5,544 bases of DNA from the NCBI GenBank assembly GCA_012516755.1, contig JAAYWE010000148.1:1-5544 (forward strand). Direction: 5' to 3'. This DNA is from Treponema sp. (GTDB lineage Bacteria > Spirochaetota > Spirochaetia > Treponematales > Rectinemataceae). The position numbers and the translations under genes are program-made. The notes beneath the pieces were generated by a model. The model saw nothing but the letters and a program-made list of their open reading frames with translations, searched no databases and was not told the DNA's origin. How positions within the stretch are numbered: position 1 is the first letter of the stretch; the number at the start of each line of letters is the position of its first letter. Shown here piece by piece: positions 1 to 5,544 of the stretch.

Positions 1-206
1 GCAAGCTCGTATGCCTCTTCGATAATGTTGCCGCGGATACTCGATGGCGTTTGTTCGAGGTCCCAGGGACAGCCATCGGATGCACGAAGGCGTGATACCA
101 CAACATAGAAATACCTAAAAGCCTTTGCGGTCCTATCCGCATCTGCAAGAAGAGTATCTGCGTTCTCTCCTGCGATATTTCTCAGAGCCAATGAATCTAA
201 ATCCAT
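1..206 (-). CDS. mazG: MazG-type nucleoside triphosphate pyrophosphohydrolase, N-terminal fragment (3' part beyond the left edge)
   Basis: MazG hydrolyses (d)NTPs to NMP and pyrophosphate in the cytoplasm, cleaning non-canonical nucleotides from the pool. I translated this by hand: 68 complete codons are present from the ATG at 206-204. After a roughly 35-residue leader comes the family signature: SRLRASDGCPWDLEQT at residues 38-53 (typical MazG form LRxxxGCPWDxxQT), then IIEEAYEL at 61-68. Glu63, Glu64 and Glu67 form the first EExxE half of the Mg2+-binding site; the second half (ExxD) lies outside the window. The start is supported by a Shine-Dalgarno-like AGAGGGA at 216-210, slightly close to the ATG. 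The gene begins 16 bases after the luxR-type stop with no terminator between, so co-transcription is likely. The leader is somewhat long for MazG, but I see no sign of damage. The family call is firm; completeness cannot be judged. Confidence 0.88.
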   Translation of the reverse strand, partial: MDLDSLALRNIAGENADTLLADADRTAKAFRYFYVVVSRLRASDGCPWDLEQTPSSIRGNIIEEAYEL

Positions 207-222
207 AAATCCCTCTTTTGAG

Positions 223-1032
223 TTATTCGTCGATGATATCAAAAGCAGCAAGCTTTGACATAAGGTCTATTCTGTCTACTACATTGAATTTATGATAGAT
301 GTGAGCAAAAGTATTACGAACTGTCGATTCGCTTACATGGTGCTTATAAGCTATCTCTTTAAAAGTGGCTCCATTGAGGCAATCTCTTAAGAAGTCCATC
401 TCTCGGCAGGTAAGATTCAAATCTCTTGGGTAAATTCTATAAGCTAGATCAACTTTCCCAATCTGCGATCTATCTTGAATTATTGGGATCAAATAAATAA
501 AAAACAGAGATAGGAAGGCAATCGACAAAATTATGTCGAGGAAGAATTCTTTATGCATGATGGCGACCATCGCAAAATTCCAGGCATAGTAGGAGATAAG
601 GATGCAAGCTTTGAATAGGCCTGCATGCTTAAAAAAGCCCAGGCGATTGAGTTCGATAAGCGCGATGATAAAGGCGCAAATACTGTACATAAAAGTCAAA
701 TACCTTGTGAGAGTCAATGGCAAAAGAGCAATAATAAGGACAGGCCCGAGCCAGGCTAATTTTCTATTAAGGTGGACAATTAAAAACCCAAAAGAGAATA
801 GCCCAATAAGTATGAGCATTTCTGGCGAATAGTAGGTTAGAAAAGCAATTTCGGGCATCAATATCATCAATATACAACAAAAAACGACGAACATGCTCGT
901 AATCAAGAAAAATAAAAAGCTAGATTTTTGTAGCTGCAAAAGAGTAAGTGATTCTATTTTTGCAGATTTTTCCGAGGCAGGAGTCGACTCATTCTTTGGA
1001 GCGGGGAAACCCTGTTTTTCAAGATTCTTCAT
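223..1032 (-). CDS. Membrane-anchored LuxR-type (HTH) transcriptional regulator
   Basis: The protein has 269 residues and two parts. After a polar N-terminus (1-35), hydrophobic segments at about 36-59, 70-88, 94-108, 111-128, 140-160 and 164-185 give five or six membrane passes. A short linker then leads to a LuxR/GerE-type helix-turn-helix at about 206-262: LTCREMDFL (207-215), GATFKEIA (221-228), then the recognition-helix region SESTVRNTFAHIYHKFNV (234-251). No response-regulator receiver domain or known ligand domain is visible, so the membrane part is probably the sensor (inference). ATG at 1032-1030 is preceded by AGGGAG at 1045-1040 with a good 7-base spacing. It sits between vanZ (73-base gap holding a palindrome) and mazG (16-base gap). 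The signal and target genes are unknown. The coding sequence is visibly richer in A+T than nifJ. Family call is firm; function beyond DNA binding is not. Confidence 0.9.
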   Translation of the reverse strand: MKNLEKQGFPAPKNESTPASEKSAKIESLTLLQLQKSSFLFFLITSMFVVFCCILMILMPEIAFLTYYSPEMLILIGLFSFGFLIVHLNRKLAWLGPVLIIALLPLTLTRYLTFMYSICAFIIALIELNRLGFFKHAGLFKACILISYYAWNFAMVAIMHKEFFLDIILSIAFLSLFFIYLIPIIQDRSQIGKVDLAYRIYPRDLNLTCREMDFLRDCLNGATFKEIAYKHHVSESTVRNTFAHIYHKFNVVDRIDLMSKLAAFDIIDE

Positions 1033-1048
1033 CGCGATTCTCCCTGAG

Positions 1049-1076
1049 TAGAGTATTTCCTATTTTCTATTTGATA
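1049..1076 (-). promoter_or_regulatory. Candidate promoter for the luxR-type gene (weak)
   Basis: On the minus strand TTGATA (1076-1071 region, inside the palindrome, 5 of 6 matches to TTGACA) is followed after about 17 bases by AATACT (4 of 6 matches to TATAAT). A start about 7 bases further on would give a short leader that still includes the AGGGAG ribosome site. The -10 match is poor, and the gene could equally be read through from vanZ. Confidence 0.25.
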
Positions 1077-1090
1077 TCAAATATGATATC
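1068..1090. promoter_or_regulatory. Perfect 16-bp palindrome plus a second GATATC core; candidate operator upstream of the luxR-type gene
   Basis: Positions 1068-1083 read TATTTGATATCAAATA, a perfect inverted repeat. A second GATATC core lies at 1085-1090, centred 12 bp from the first (about one helical turn). The site is 36 bases upstream of the regulator's start codon and overlaps its possible -35 element. Arrangement and position suit binding of a dimeric regulator, possibly the adjacent LuxR-type protein on its own promoter; that assignment is inference. A+T-rich DNA makes short palindromes commoner by chance, but 16 perfect bases is notable. Confidence 0.45.
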
Positions 1091-1105
1091 TAATTGCCGA
1101 AAAAC

Positions 1106-1468
1106 TCACGAAAGCATTGTCGCGATTCGCATGACTAACAGGGCTGCAGCAATCCCAATTGCATCCGCTCCAAAATCCTTCAAATCGAAATGCCTGGTTA
1201 TTGTAAGAAGCTGGCCGATCTCGGTCAGAAATGCAAAAGCGCTTATAATTACGAGGCTCAAAAGGAATTTTGGGTTGATTTTCTTTAGAGCCCTATGTTC
1301 AGCACAAAATACTGCTGTCATGGCTCCAAAGAGGATTGCATGTATGAATTTATCAAAGTCATTAAGGCTTTGAGGGGTTTGTTGAAATATTCTAAATGGC
1401 ATAAGAAGCAGGAGGAGCACTACCATTGCGCTTGCAATGGTCCATTTATACGATTTTATTGTATTCAT
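1106..1468 (-). CDS. VanZ-family integral membrane protein
   Basis: This 120-residue protein has four predicted membrane segments at about 8-26, 38-57, 66-87 and 99-117. It carries the VanZ-like pattern: DFDKFIHAILFG (37-48), then FLTEIGQLLTITRHFDLKDFGADAIG (80-105), where the acidic E83, the R92 and the FDLKDFGAD stretch match the conserved EIxQ...R.FDxxDxxAN block of the family. Members are small membrane proteins mostly of unknown biochemical role. VanZ of the vancomycin-resistance cluster raises teicoplanin resistance, but most relatives lie outside resistance loci, and no van genes are visible here. ATG at 1468-1466 is preceded in frame by a TGA nine bases upstream of it, so it is the earliest possible ATG start. 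No convincing Shine-Dalgarno is seen, which is odd beside its neighbours. It follows the nifJ terminator and precedes the regulator by 73 bases. Confidence 0.85.
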   Translation of the reverse strand: MNTIKSYKWTIASAMVVLLLLLMPFRIFQQTPQSLNDFDKFIHAILFGAMTAVFCAEHRALKKINPKFLLSLVIISAFAFLTEIGQLLTITRHFDLKDFGADAIGIAAALLVMRIATMLS

Positions 1469-1481
1469 CGAGCATTGTCAC

Positions 1482-1509
1482 TTTAGAAGAAAATGGCCGC
1501 AAAGGTCAA
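1482..1509 (-). promoter_or_regulatory. Candidate promoter for the vanZ-luxR-mazG run
   Basis: Reading the minus strand, TTGACC (1509-1504; 5 of 6 matches to the sigma-70 -35 box) and TCTAAA (1487-1482; 4 of 6 matches to the -10 box) are separated by 16 bases. They lie just past the T tract of the nifJ terminator, where a new transcript would need to start. A start about 7 bases downstream would leave only about 10 bases before the vanZ ATG, a very short leader consistent with the missing Shine-Dalgarno. Matched by eye, not tested. Confidence 0.4.
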
Positions 1510-1520
1510 TATTGGAAAGT

Positions 1521-1550
1521 AAAAAAGCCACCCCTAATTGGAGTGGCTTT
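1521..1550 (-). terminator. Rho-independent terminator of nifJ
   Basis: On the minus strand AAAGCCACTCC (1550-1540), loop AATTA, then GGGGTGGCTTT (1534-1524) form an 11-bp stem that runs into a tract of six T (1526-1521). The stem lies 44 bases after the nifJ stop. Direction is supported by the one imperfect pair: at 1532/1542 the minus-strand RNA has a tolerated G-U wobble, while the plus-strand RNA would have a C-A mismatch. It should separate nifJ from the vanZ run. Confidence 0.9.
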
Positions 1551-1594
1551 CAGATTTAGAAGCGGAGCCTATGAGATAGAGACCATTCCAGAGA

Positions 1595-4500
1595 TCAGAA
1601 AGGCCTGTCCGCTAAATAGCGATACTCATTATAGCGCCGTCCGATAAGCTCGCGCTGTTTCTCCAGAAGAACCTTTGCGCGCTCTGGGTTGGCTTGGACA
1701 AGGCTCTTAAAGCGAACTTCCGCGTACATGTAACGCTCGAGCTTAGAAGTGTCGGGCTCTCTGGAATCGAGCTGGAATGGGTTCTTTCCTTGTGCCTTGA
1801 GCCTCGGGTCGTAGCGATATAGCGGCCACATACCGCTTTGGACAGCCATTTTCTGTTGATCCATACCTTTCATCATATCTATACCGTGGTTGATACAATG
1901 CGAATAGGCTATGACAATAGAAGGCCCATTATAGCTTTCAGCCTCACGAATGGCCTTTATTGCCTGCACCATATTGGCTCCCAAGGCAATTTGCGCAACA
2001 TAGACATATCCGTAGCTTACTGCGATCATGCCAAGGTCTTTCTTGGAAGTCTCCTTGCCTGCCGTTGCGAAGCGAGCAATTGCTCCAATTGGAGTAGCTT
2101 TAGAGGCCTGGCCTCCGGTGTTGGAGTAGACTTCTGTATCCAGCACAAGGAGGTTGATGTTTTTGCCCGAAGCAATTACATGGTCGAGACCGCCGAAACC
2201 TATATCGTAAGCCCATCCATCTCCGCCGAAAATCCAGACAGAGCGGCGAACCAGAGCTTCGGCTACATTGTCGAGTTCCTTAGCCCAGCTTTCGGATTTG
2301 CCGGCAAGGGATTCTCTGAGTGCAGCCACATCGGCGCGCTGAGCTTCGATCTGTTCATCGCTATCCTGAGTATTGGAAAGCAACCTGTCTACGAGTTCTT
2401 CGGGAATACCCTTACCTTTGGCTGAAGCAAGAAGCTCTCGCGCATATTCATTCTGCTTGTCCGAAGTTAGGCGCATGCCGTATCCAAACTCGGCTGCATC
2501 CTCGAATAGGCTGTTGGACCAAGCCGGCCCTCTACCGTCCGCTCTTTTCGTATAGGGCGTAGTGGGTAAGTTCCCGCCATAGATAGAGGAACAGCCAGTC
2601 GCATTGGCTATGATTGCTCGGTCGCCAAACAGCTGACTCACTAGCTTGATATATGGGGTTTCGCCACAACCTGCGCATGCTCCGGAGAATTCGAATAGAG
2701 GCTGCTTCATTGCGATGCCTTTTGGAATCGAGAGGTTCAGGAATTTGCTGTCGGTTTCAGGAATAGAGAGGAAGAAGTCCCAGTTTTGTTTTTCGGTGTC
2801 ACGAAGCTCGATCTGCGGTCCGAAGTTGATGGCTTTTCTGCCTGGATTGGCTCTATCGATAGCCGGGCAGATATTGATACACGCTCCACAACCAGTGCAA
2901 TCCTCGGGTGCAACTTGTACGGTGACTTTGAGACCAGCCACTTCCTTGCCTTTTGCGTCGGTGCTCTTAAAGGTGGAAGGCGCATTCTCGAGTATTGCAG
3001 GATCATAAGCTTTCATGCGGATTACTCCATGAGGGCAGACCAGGCTGCAATTGCCACATTGAGTGCAAAGCGATGGCTCCCATACAGGAATTTTCTCCGC
3101 TATATTGCGCTTTTCGTACTGCGTTGTGCCGGTAGGAAAGGTTCCATCGAGTGGCAGCTTCGAAACAGGCATTTTCTCACCGCGCTGCGCAATAATCTCG
3201 CCCAGAGTTTCCCGCACAAACTTGGGAGCCGTCTGTGGCACAGGCGGGAGCATGTGCTTAATGCTGTCTGCTTGGCCAATCTTGACCTTATGCGTGGCAT
3301 TAAGTGCCAGATCTATTGCATCGAGATTCTTTTGGACGACATCGGCGCCTTTTCGCAGATAAGTCTTCTCTGTGTACTTCTTGATGAGTTCGACAGCCTG
3401 CTCCTCGGGCAGTACGCCAGAGATCTTGAAGAATGCGGTCTGCATAATGGTGTTGATTCGCGTGCCCATTCCAGCCTTGTCTGCGATGGACATAGCGTCG
3501 ATTACATAGAAGCTTAGCTTCTTGTCGATTATTTCCTTTTGTACTTCTATGGGCAAATTGTCCCAGACTTCATCGGCAGAATAAGGGCTATTTAGAAGGA
3601 ATGTCCCGCCATCTTTGATATTGGAGAGAATGTCTATCCTCTCTATAAAGCTGAACTTATGGCATGCCAGAAAATCGGCTTTTGTGATCAGATATGGCTT
3701 TTTGATCTGCTTCGGACCAAAGCGAAGGTGGCTTATCGTGTAGGTGCCGGCCTTTCTGGAATCGTAGACGAAATAGCCCTGAGCGCAGTTTTCGGTTTCA
3801 TCGCCGATTATCTTGATGGAATTCTTGTTTGCACCTACGGTTCCATCAGATCCAAGCCCATAGAACAGACACTGAATAATGCCATCGCCTGGTAAGTGGA
3901 ATTTCTCGTCATAGGGCAGGCTCGTAAAGCTAACATCATCGTCGATACCGATGGTGAAGTGATTCTTCGGATGCTCAAGCTTAAGGTTGTCGAATACCGC
4001 CTTGACCATTGCAGGTGTGAATTCATAGGATCCAAGTCCATATCGCCCGCCCACCACTATAGGCCAATTCTTGAAAGGTGCGGTATGATTGCCCATTGCC
4101 TCGCCTATCGCGGTTCGCACATCTTCGTAAAGAGGCTCGCCAATAGCACCTGATTCTTTTGTGCGATCGAGAACCGCTATTGACTTGGTCGTTGCCGGTA
4201 TTGCCTTTATGAAATGCTCGACAGAGAATGGCCTAAAGAGATGGACTTTGATGACACCTACCTTTTCACCTTGTTTTGTAAGGTATTCAGCCGTCTCTTC
4301 GGCTGTGTCGGCGCCCGACCCCATGAGTATTATGACGCGCTCTGCGTCTGGAGCGCCTGAGTAGTCGAAGAGCTTGTAGGCTCGTCCGGTCATTTCGGCA
4401 AACTGCTTCATCGTTTCTTCGACAATAGCAGGAGTTGCCTCGTATAGCTTGTTTATTGTCTCTCGTCCTTGAAAGTAGACATCGGGATTTTGGCTTGTGC

Positions 4501-5155
4501 CGCGAATCACAGGGTGCTCGGGGCTGAGTCCACGGGCGCGATGCTCTCGCACTTTCTCTTCGGGAATCATAGCTCGTATTATGTCATAAGAGAGTTCCTC
4601 GATTTTGGAAACCTCATGGGAAGTGCGGAAGCCATCGAAGAAATGAAGGAATGGAACTCGTGCTTTGAGTGTAGCAGCATGAGCGATAAGGGCAAGATCC
4701 ATTACCTCCTGGACATTGTTGGAGGCAAGAAGAGCCCAGCCGGTTTGACGGGTAGCCATAACATCTTGATGATCTCCAAAAATCGAGAGCGCATGCGCTG
4801 CAATAGCGCGGGCGGCAATATGGAATACAGTAGGTATTGCTTCACCTGCGATCTTGAACATATTCGGAATCATCAGCAAAAGACCCTGAGAAGCCGTAAA
4901 GGTTGTGGATAGCGCACCGGTTGTAAGTGCACCATGTACCGCACCGGCTGCCCCGGCTTCCGATTGCATTTCGACTACCTGCGGAACAGTACCCCAGATA
5001 TTATTTCTGCCCATTGAAGAGAACTCATCCGCAAGCTCGCCCATGGGCGAAGAAGGTGTAATCGGATAGATAGCGATGACATCTGAACATGCGTGTGCGA
5101 CATGAGCCGCGGCGGCATTTCCGTCGATCATTACCATGTTCTTGTTATTAGGCAT
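1595..5155 (-). CDS. nifJ: Pyruvate:ferredoxin (flavodoxin) oxidoreductase, single-chain
   Basis: This cytoplasmic homodimer-type enzyme converts pyruvate + CoA to acetyl-CoA + CO2 and reduces ferredoxin or flavodoxin. It has 1186 residues, normal for the fused form. Domain order: N-terminal pyruvate/ThDP domain (about 10-245) with YPITPSSPMGE (30-40) and ARAIAAHALSIFGDHQD (115-131); domain II (about 265-390); gamma domain (about 420-615); EKR linker (E681-K682-R683); two-cluster ferredoxin domain with C697/C700/C703/C707 and C753/C756/C759/C763; ThDP domain (about 820-1110) with GGDGWAYDIGFGGLDH (977-992) and SNTGGQ (1011-1016). The proximal cluster ligands C827, C830, C855 and C1087 are all present. 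T33, E66, R116 and N1012 align with Thr31, Glu64, Arg114 and Asn996 of the Desulfovibrio africanus enzyme, so it should be active. It lacks the long C-terminal extension of that enzyme. ATG at 5155 has AGAGGA at 5169-5164 at good spacing. It appears monocistronic. Despite the symbol, no nitrogen-fixation gene is nearby, so a fermentative role is inferred. Confidence 0.98.
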   Translation of the reverse strand: MPNNKNMVMIDGNAAAAHVAHACSDVIAIYPITPSSPMGELADEFSSMGRNNIWGTVPQVVEMQSEAGAAGAVHGALTTGALSTTFTASQGLLLMIPNMFKIAGEAIPTVFHIAARAIAAHALSIFGDHQDVMATRQTGWALLASNNVQEVMDLALIAHAATLKARVPFLHFFDGFRTSHEVSKIEELSYDIIRAMIPEEKVREHRARGLSPEHPVIRGTSQNPDVYFQGRETINKLYEATPAIVEETMKQFAEMTGRAYKLFDYSGAPDAERVIILMGSGADTAEETAEYLTKQGEKVGVIKVHLFRPFSVEHFIKAIPATTKSIAVLDRTKESGAIGEPLYEDVRTAIGEAMGNHTAPFKNWPIVVGGRYGLGSYEFTPAMVKAVFDNLKLEHPKNHFTIGIDDDVSFTSLPYDEKFHLPGDGIIQCLFYGLGSDGTVGANKNSIKIIGDETENCAQGYFVYDSRKAGTYTISHLRFGPKQIKKPYLITKADFLACHKFSFIERIDILSNIKDGGTFLLNSPYSADEVWDNLPIEVQKEIIDKKLSFYVIDAMSIADKAGMGTRINTIMQTAFFKISGVLPEEQAVELIKKYTEKTYLRKGADVVQKNLDAIDLALNATHKVKIGQADSIKHMLPPVPQTAPKFVRETLGEIIAQRGEKMPVSKLPLDGTFPTGTTQYEKRNIAEKIPVWEPSLCTQCGNCSLVCPHGVIRMKAYDPAILENAPSTFKSTDAKGKEVAGLKVTVQVAPEDCTGCGACINICPAIDRANPGRKAINFGPQIELRDTEKQNWDFFLSIPETDSKFLNLSIPKGIAMKQPLFEFSGACAGCGETPYIKLVSQLFGDRAIIANATGCSSIYGGNLPTTPYTKRADGRGPAWSNSLFEDAAEFGYGMRLTSDKQNEYARELLASAKGKGIPEELVDRLLSNTQDSDEQIEAQRADVAALRESLAGKSESWAKELDNVAEALVRRSVWIFGGDGWAYDIGFGGLDHVIASGKNINLLVLDTEVYSNTGGQASKATPIGAIARFATAGKETSKKDLGMIAVSYGYVYVAQIALGANMVQAIKAIREAESYNGPSIVIAYSHCINHGIDMMKGMDQQKMAVQSGMWPLYRYDPRLKAQGKNPFQLDSREPDTSKLERYMYAEVRFKSLVQANPERAKVLLEKQRELIGRRYNEYRYLADRPF

Positions 5156-5168
5156 TGTGGTATTCCTC

Positions 5169-5204
5169 TAAGATATAAGATATTAGAAATCGGTCTCGAA
5201 ACCG
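5169..5204 (-). promoter_or_regulatory. nifJ leader: small inverted repeat, tandem 7-bp repeat and ribosome site
   Basis: On the minus strand CGGTT-TCGA-GACCG (5204-5191) can form a 5-bp hairpin, including one G-U pair, with a four-base loop. On the plus strand TAAGATA occurs twice in perfect tandem at 5169-5182, ending at the Shine-Dalgarno. These lie between the candidate transcription start and the ATG. The hairpin is too small and lacks a T tract to be a terminator. It might be an operator half-site pair or mRNA structure, or chance. No known riboswitch was recognised. Confidence 0.3.
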
Positions 5205-5214
5205 GACCCACTCT

Positions 5215-5243
5215 ATCCTACAACCATTTTATCGATATTTCAA
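5215..5243 (-). promoter_or_regulatory. Candidate nifJ promoter
   Basis: Minus-strand TTGAAA (5243-5238; 5 of 6 matches to TTGACA), a 17-base spacer, and TAGGAT (5220-5215; 4 of 6 matches to TATAAT) form a reasonable sigma-70-like promoter. It would give a leader of about 50 bases before the nifJ ATG. It overlaps the last codons and stop of the Cys-rich ORF at 5463-5218. Found by eye; its use is unproven. Confidence 0.45.
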
Positions 5244-5463
5244 TACTGCTACGAACCTTGTTTATAAGGATTGAGAATGGCATATGAAAGCCTTCTTGTG
5301 CGTAAGTATAGCCAGGTACATAATCCGCTTTATTCTTATATGTACAAGACAAGTCCATGCAGCATATTGGACACATTCCTTGCAAAGCACAGCGTTTCTC
5401 TGCGATGATCCGCAAGGCACTTTCTAAACTCTCTTTTGAGATAGTAAACCTAGGGCGGTTCAA
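5218..5463 (-). CDS. Possible small Cys-rich protein or gene remnant, unrecognised
   Basis: I do not recognise this 81-codon ORF. Its translation looks protein-like: a possible helix at about 9-23 (SKESLESALRIIAEK) followed by a Cys cluster, C25, C31, C34, C35 and C40 (CALQGMCPICCMDLSC), which could bind metal. The rest is mixed with no membrane segment. Against it: the only early start is TTG at 5463, no good ribosome site precedes that, and its 3' end overlaps the candidate nifJ promoter. The frame stays open upstream to about 5533, so the true N-terminus may be missing or frameshifted. It is the main content of the 5156-5544 gap. It could be a small metal-binding protein, the decayed end of a longer gene, or chance. 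Confidence 0.35.
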   Translation of the reverse strand: MNRPRFTISKESLESALRIIAEKRCALQGMCPICCMDLSCTYKNKADYVPGYTYAQEGFHMPFSILINKVRSSIEISIKWL

Positions 5464-5467
5464 TAGA

Positions 5468-5530
5468 TTAAATTGGAGCTGCCTTATTATGGAGACATTT
5501 GGGATTAGGGCAGAAAGGGAAAGTCTGCAT
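5468..5530 (-). CDS. Very short Cys-containing ORF with a strong ribosome site; possibly the 5' piece of the Cys-rich gene
   Basis: Twenty codons from ATG at 5530 to TAA at 5470-5468, with AAGGAGC at 5542-5536, a near-ideal Shine-Dalgarno five bases upstream. The peptide contains FCPNPKCLHN (residues 6-15), a C-x4-C-x-H knuckle resembling the start of a zinc-ribbon protein. It stops five bases before the TTG of the Cys-rich ORF, which lies in the +1 frame. A single +1 shift or lost/gained base near the TAA would join the two into one protein of about 100 residues. It could be a broken gene or a leader peptide. Chance cannot be excluded for an ORF this short. Confidence 0.25.
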   Translation of the reverse strand: MQTFPFCPNPKCLHNKAAPI

Positions 5531-5544
5531 AGTTAGCTCCTTGC

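Noticed and set aside
948..1373. A 141-codon plus-strand ORF across the vanZ/luxR junction
   Set aside because: It runs antisense to parts of two supported genes and the palindrome region, and its translation shows no recognisable family.
1106..1468. VanZ-like protein as a glycopeptide-resistance gene
   Set aside because: Only the family pattern matches. No van regulatory or ligase genes are present, and most VanZ-family members are not linked to resistance.
2737..3300. Minus-strand ORFs of 89 and 66 codons within nifJ
   Set aside because: They are out-of-frame shadows inside nifJ, whose frame is uninterrupted and carries the cluster-binding cysteines there.
1838..4912. Several long plus-strand ORFs (up to 243 codons at 2786-3517) opposite nifJ
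   Set aside because: They lie wholly inside the full-length, motif-complete nifJ on the other strand, have no recognisable domains, and are typical antisense shadows of a moderate-GC gene.
1595..5155. nifJ as evidence of nitrogen fixation
   Set aside because: No other nif gene is visible. The same enzyme serves general fermentative pyruvate oxidation in many anaerobes.
5191..5204. Leader hairpin of nifJ as an attenuator or terminator
   Set aside because: The stem is only five pairs including one G-U, and no T tract follows it on the minus strand.

Overview
The window reads almost entirely on the minus strand. It holds one large, certain gene, nifJ (single-chain pyruvate:ferredoxin/flavodoxin oxidoreductase, 1186 codons), followed downstream by a compact three-gene run: a VanZ-family membrane protein, a membrane-anchored LuxR-type regulator, and the 5' end of mazG, which is cut by the left edge of the window. 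An intact oxygen-sensitive PFOR with all three [4Fe-4S] clusters points to an anaerobic, fermentative bacterium. Protein style and moderate GC (roughly mid-40s to 50% by eye) would fit a spirochaete such as a Treponema relative. That placement is an impression, not something the sequence proves.

Layout, in the direction of minus-strand transcription. 5544-5156: about 390 bases with no confident gene. This stretch holds a low-confidence Cys-rich ORF and, upstream of it in another frame, a short Cys-containing ORF with a good ribosome site, possibly one degraded gene. It also holds the candidate nifJ promoter and leader. 5155-1595: nifJ. 1550-1521: a clear rho-independent terminator in the nifJ direction. 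1509-1482: a candidate promoter directly after that terminator. 1468-1106: vanZ-like gene. 1105-1033: intergenic region with a perfect 16-bp palindrome. 1032-223: luxR-type regulator. 206-1: mazG start, 16 bases after the regulator's stop and probably co-transcribed with it.

How the genes work together: nifJ looks like a monocistronic metabolic gene (pyruvate + CoA to acetyl-CoA + CO2 + reduced ferredoxin) insulated by its terminator. The regulator has a multi-pass membrane N-terminus and a C-terminal HTH and could respond to a membrane or envelope signal. Its neighbours are an integral membrane VanZ-like protein and the housekeeping NTP pyrophosphohydrolase MazG. Its targets cannot be read from the sequence, but the palindrome just ahead of its own start suggests autoregulation. 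I found no CRISPR array, tRNA, rRNA, complete insertion sequence or clearly new system. The most open items are the palindrome/regulator pair and the broken-looking Cys-rich sequence at the right end.
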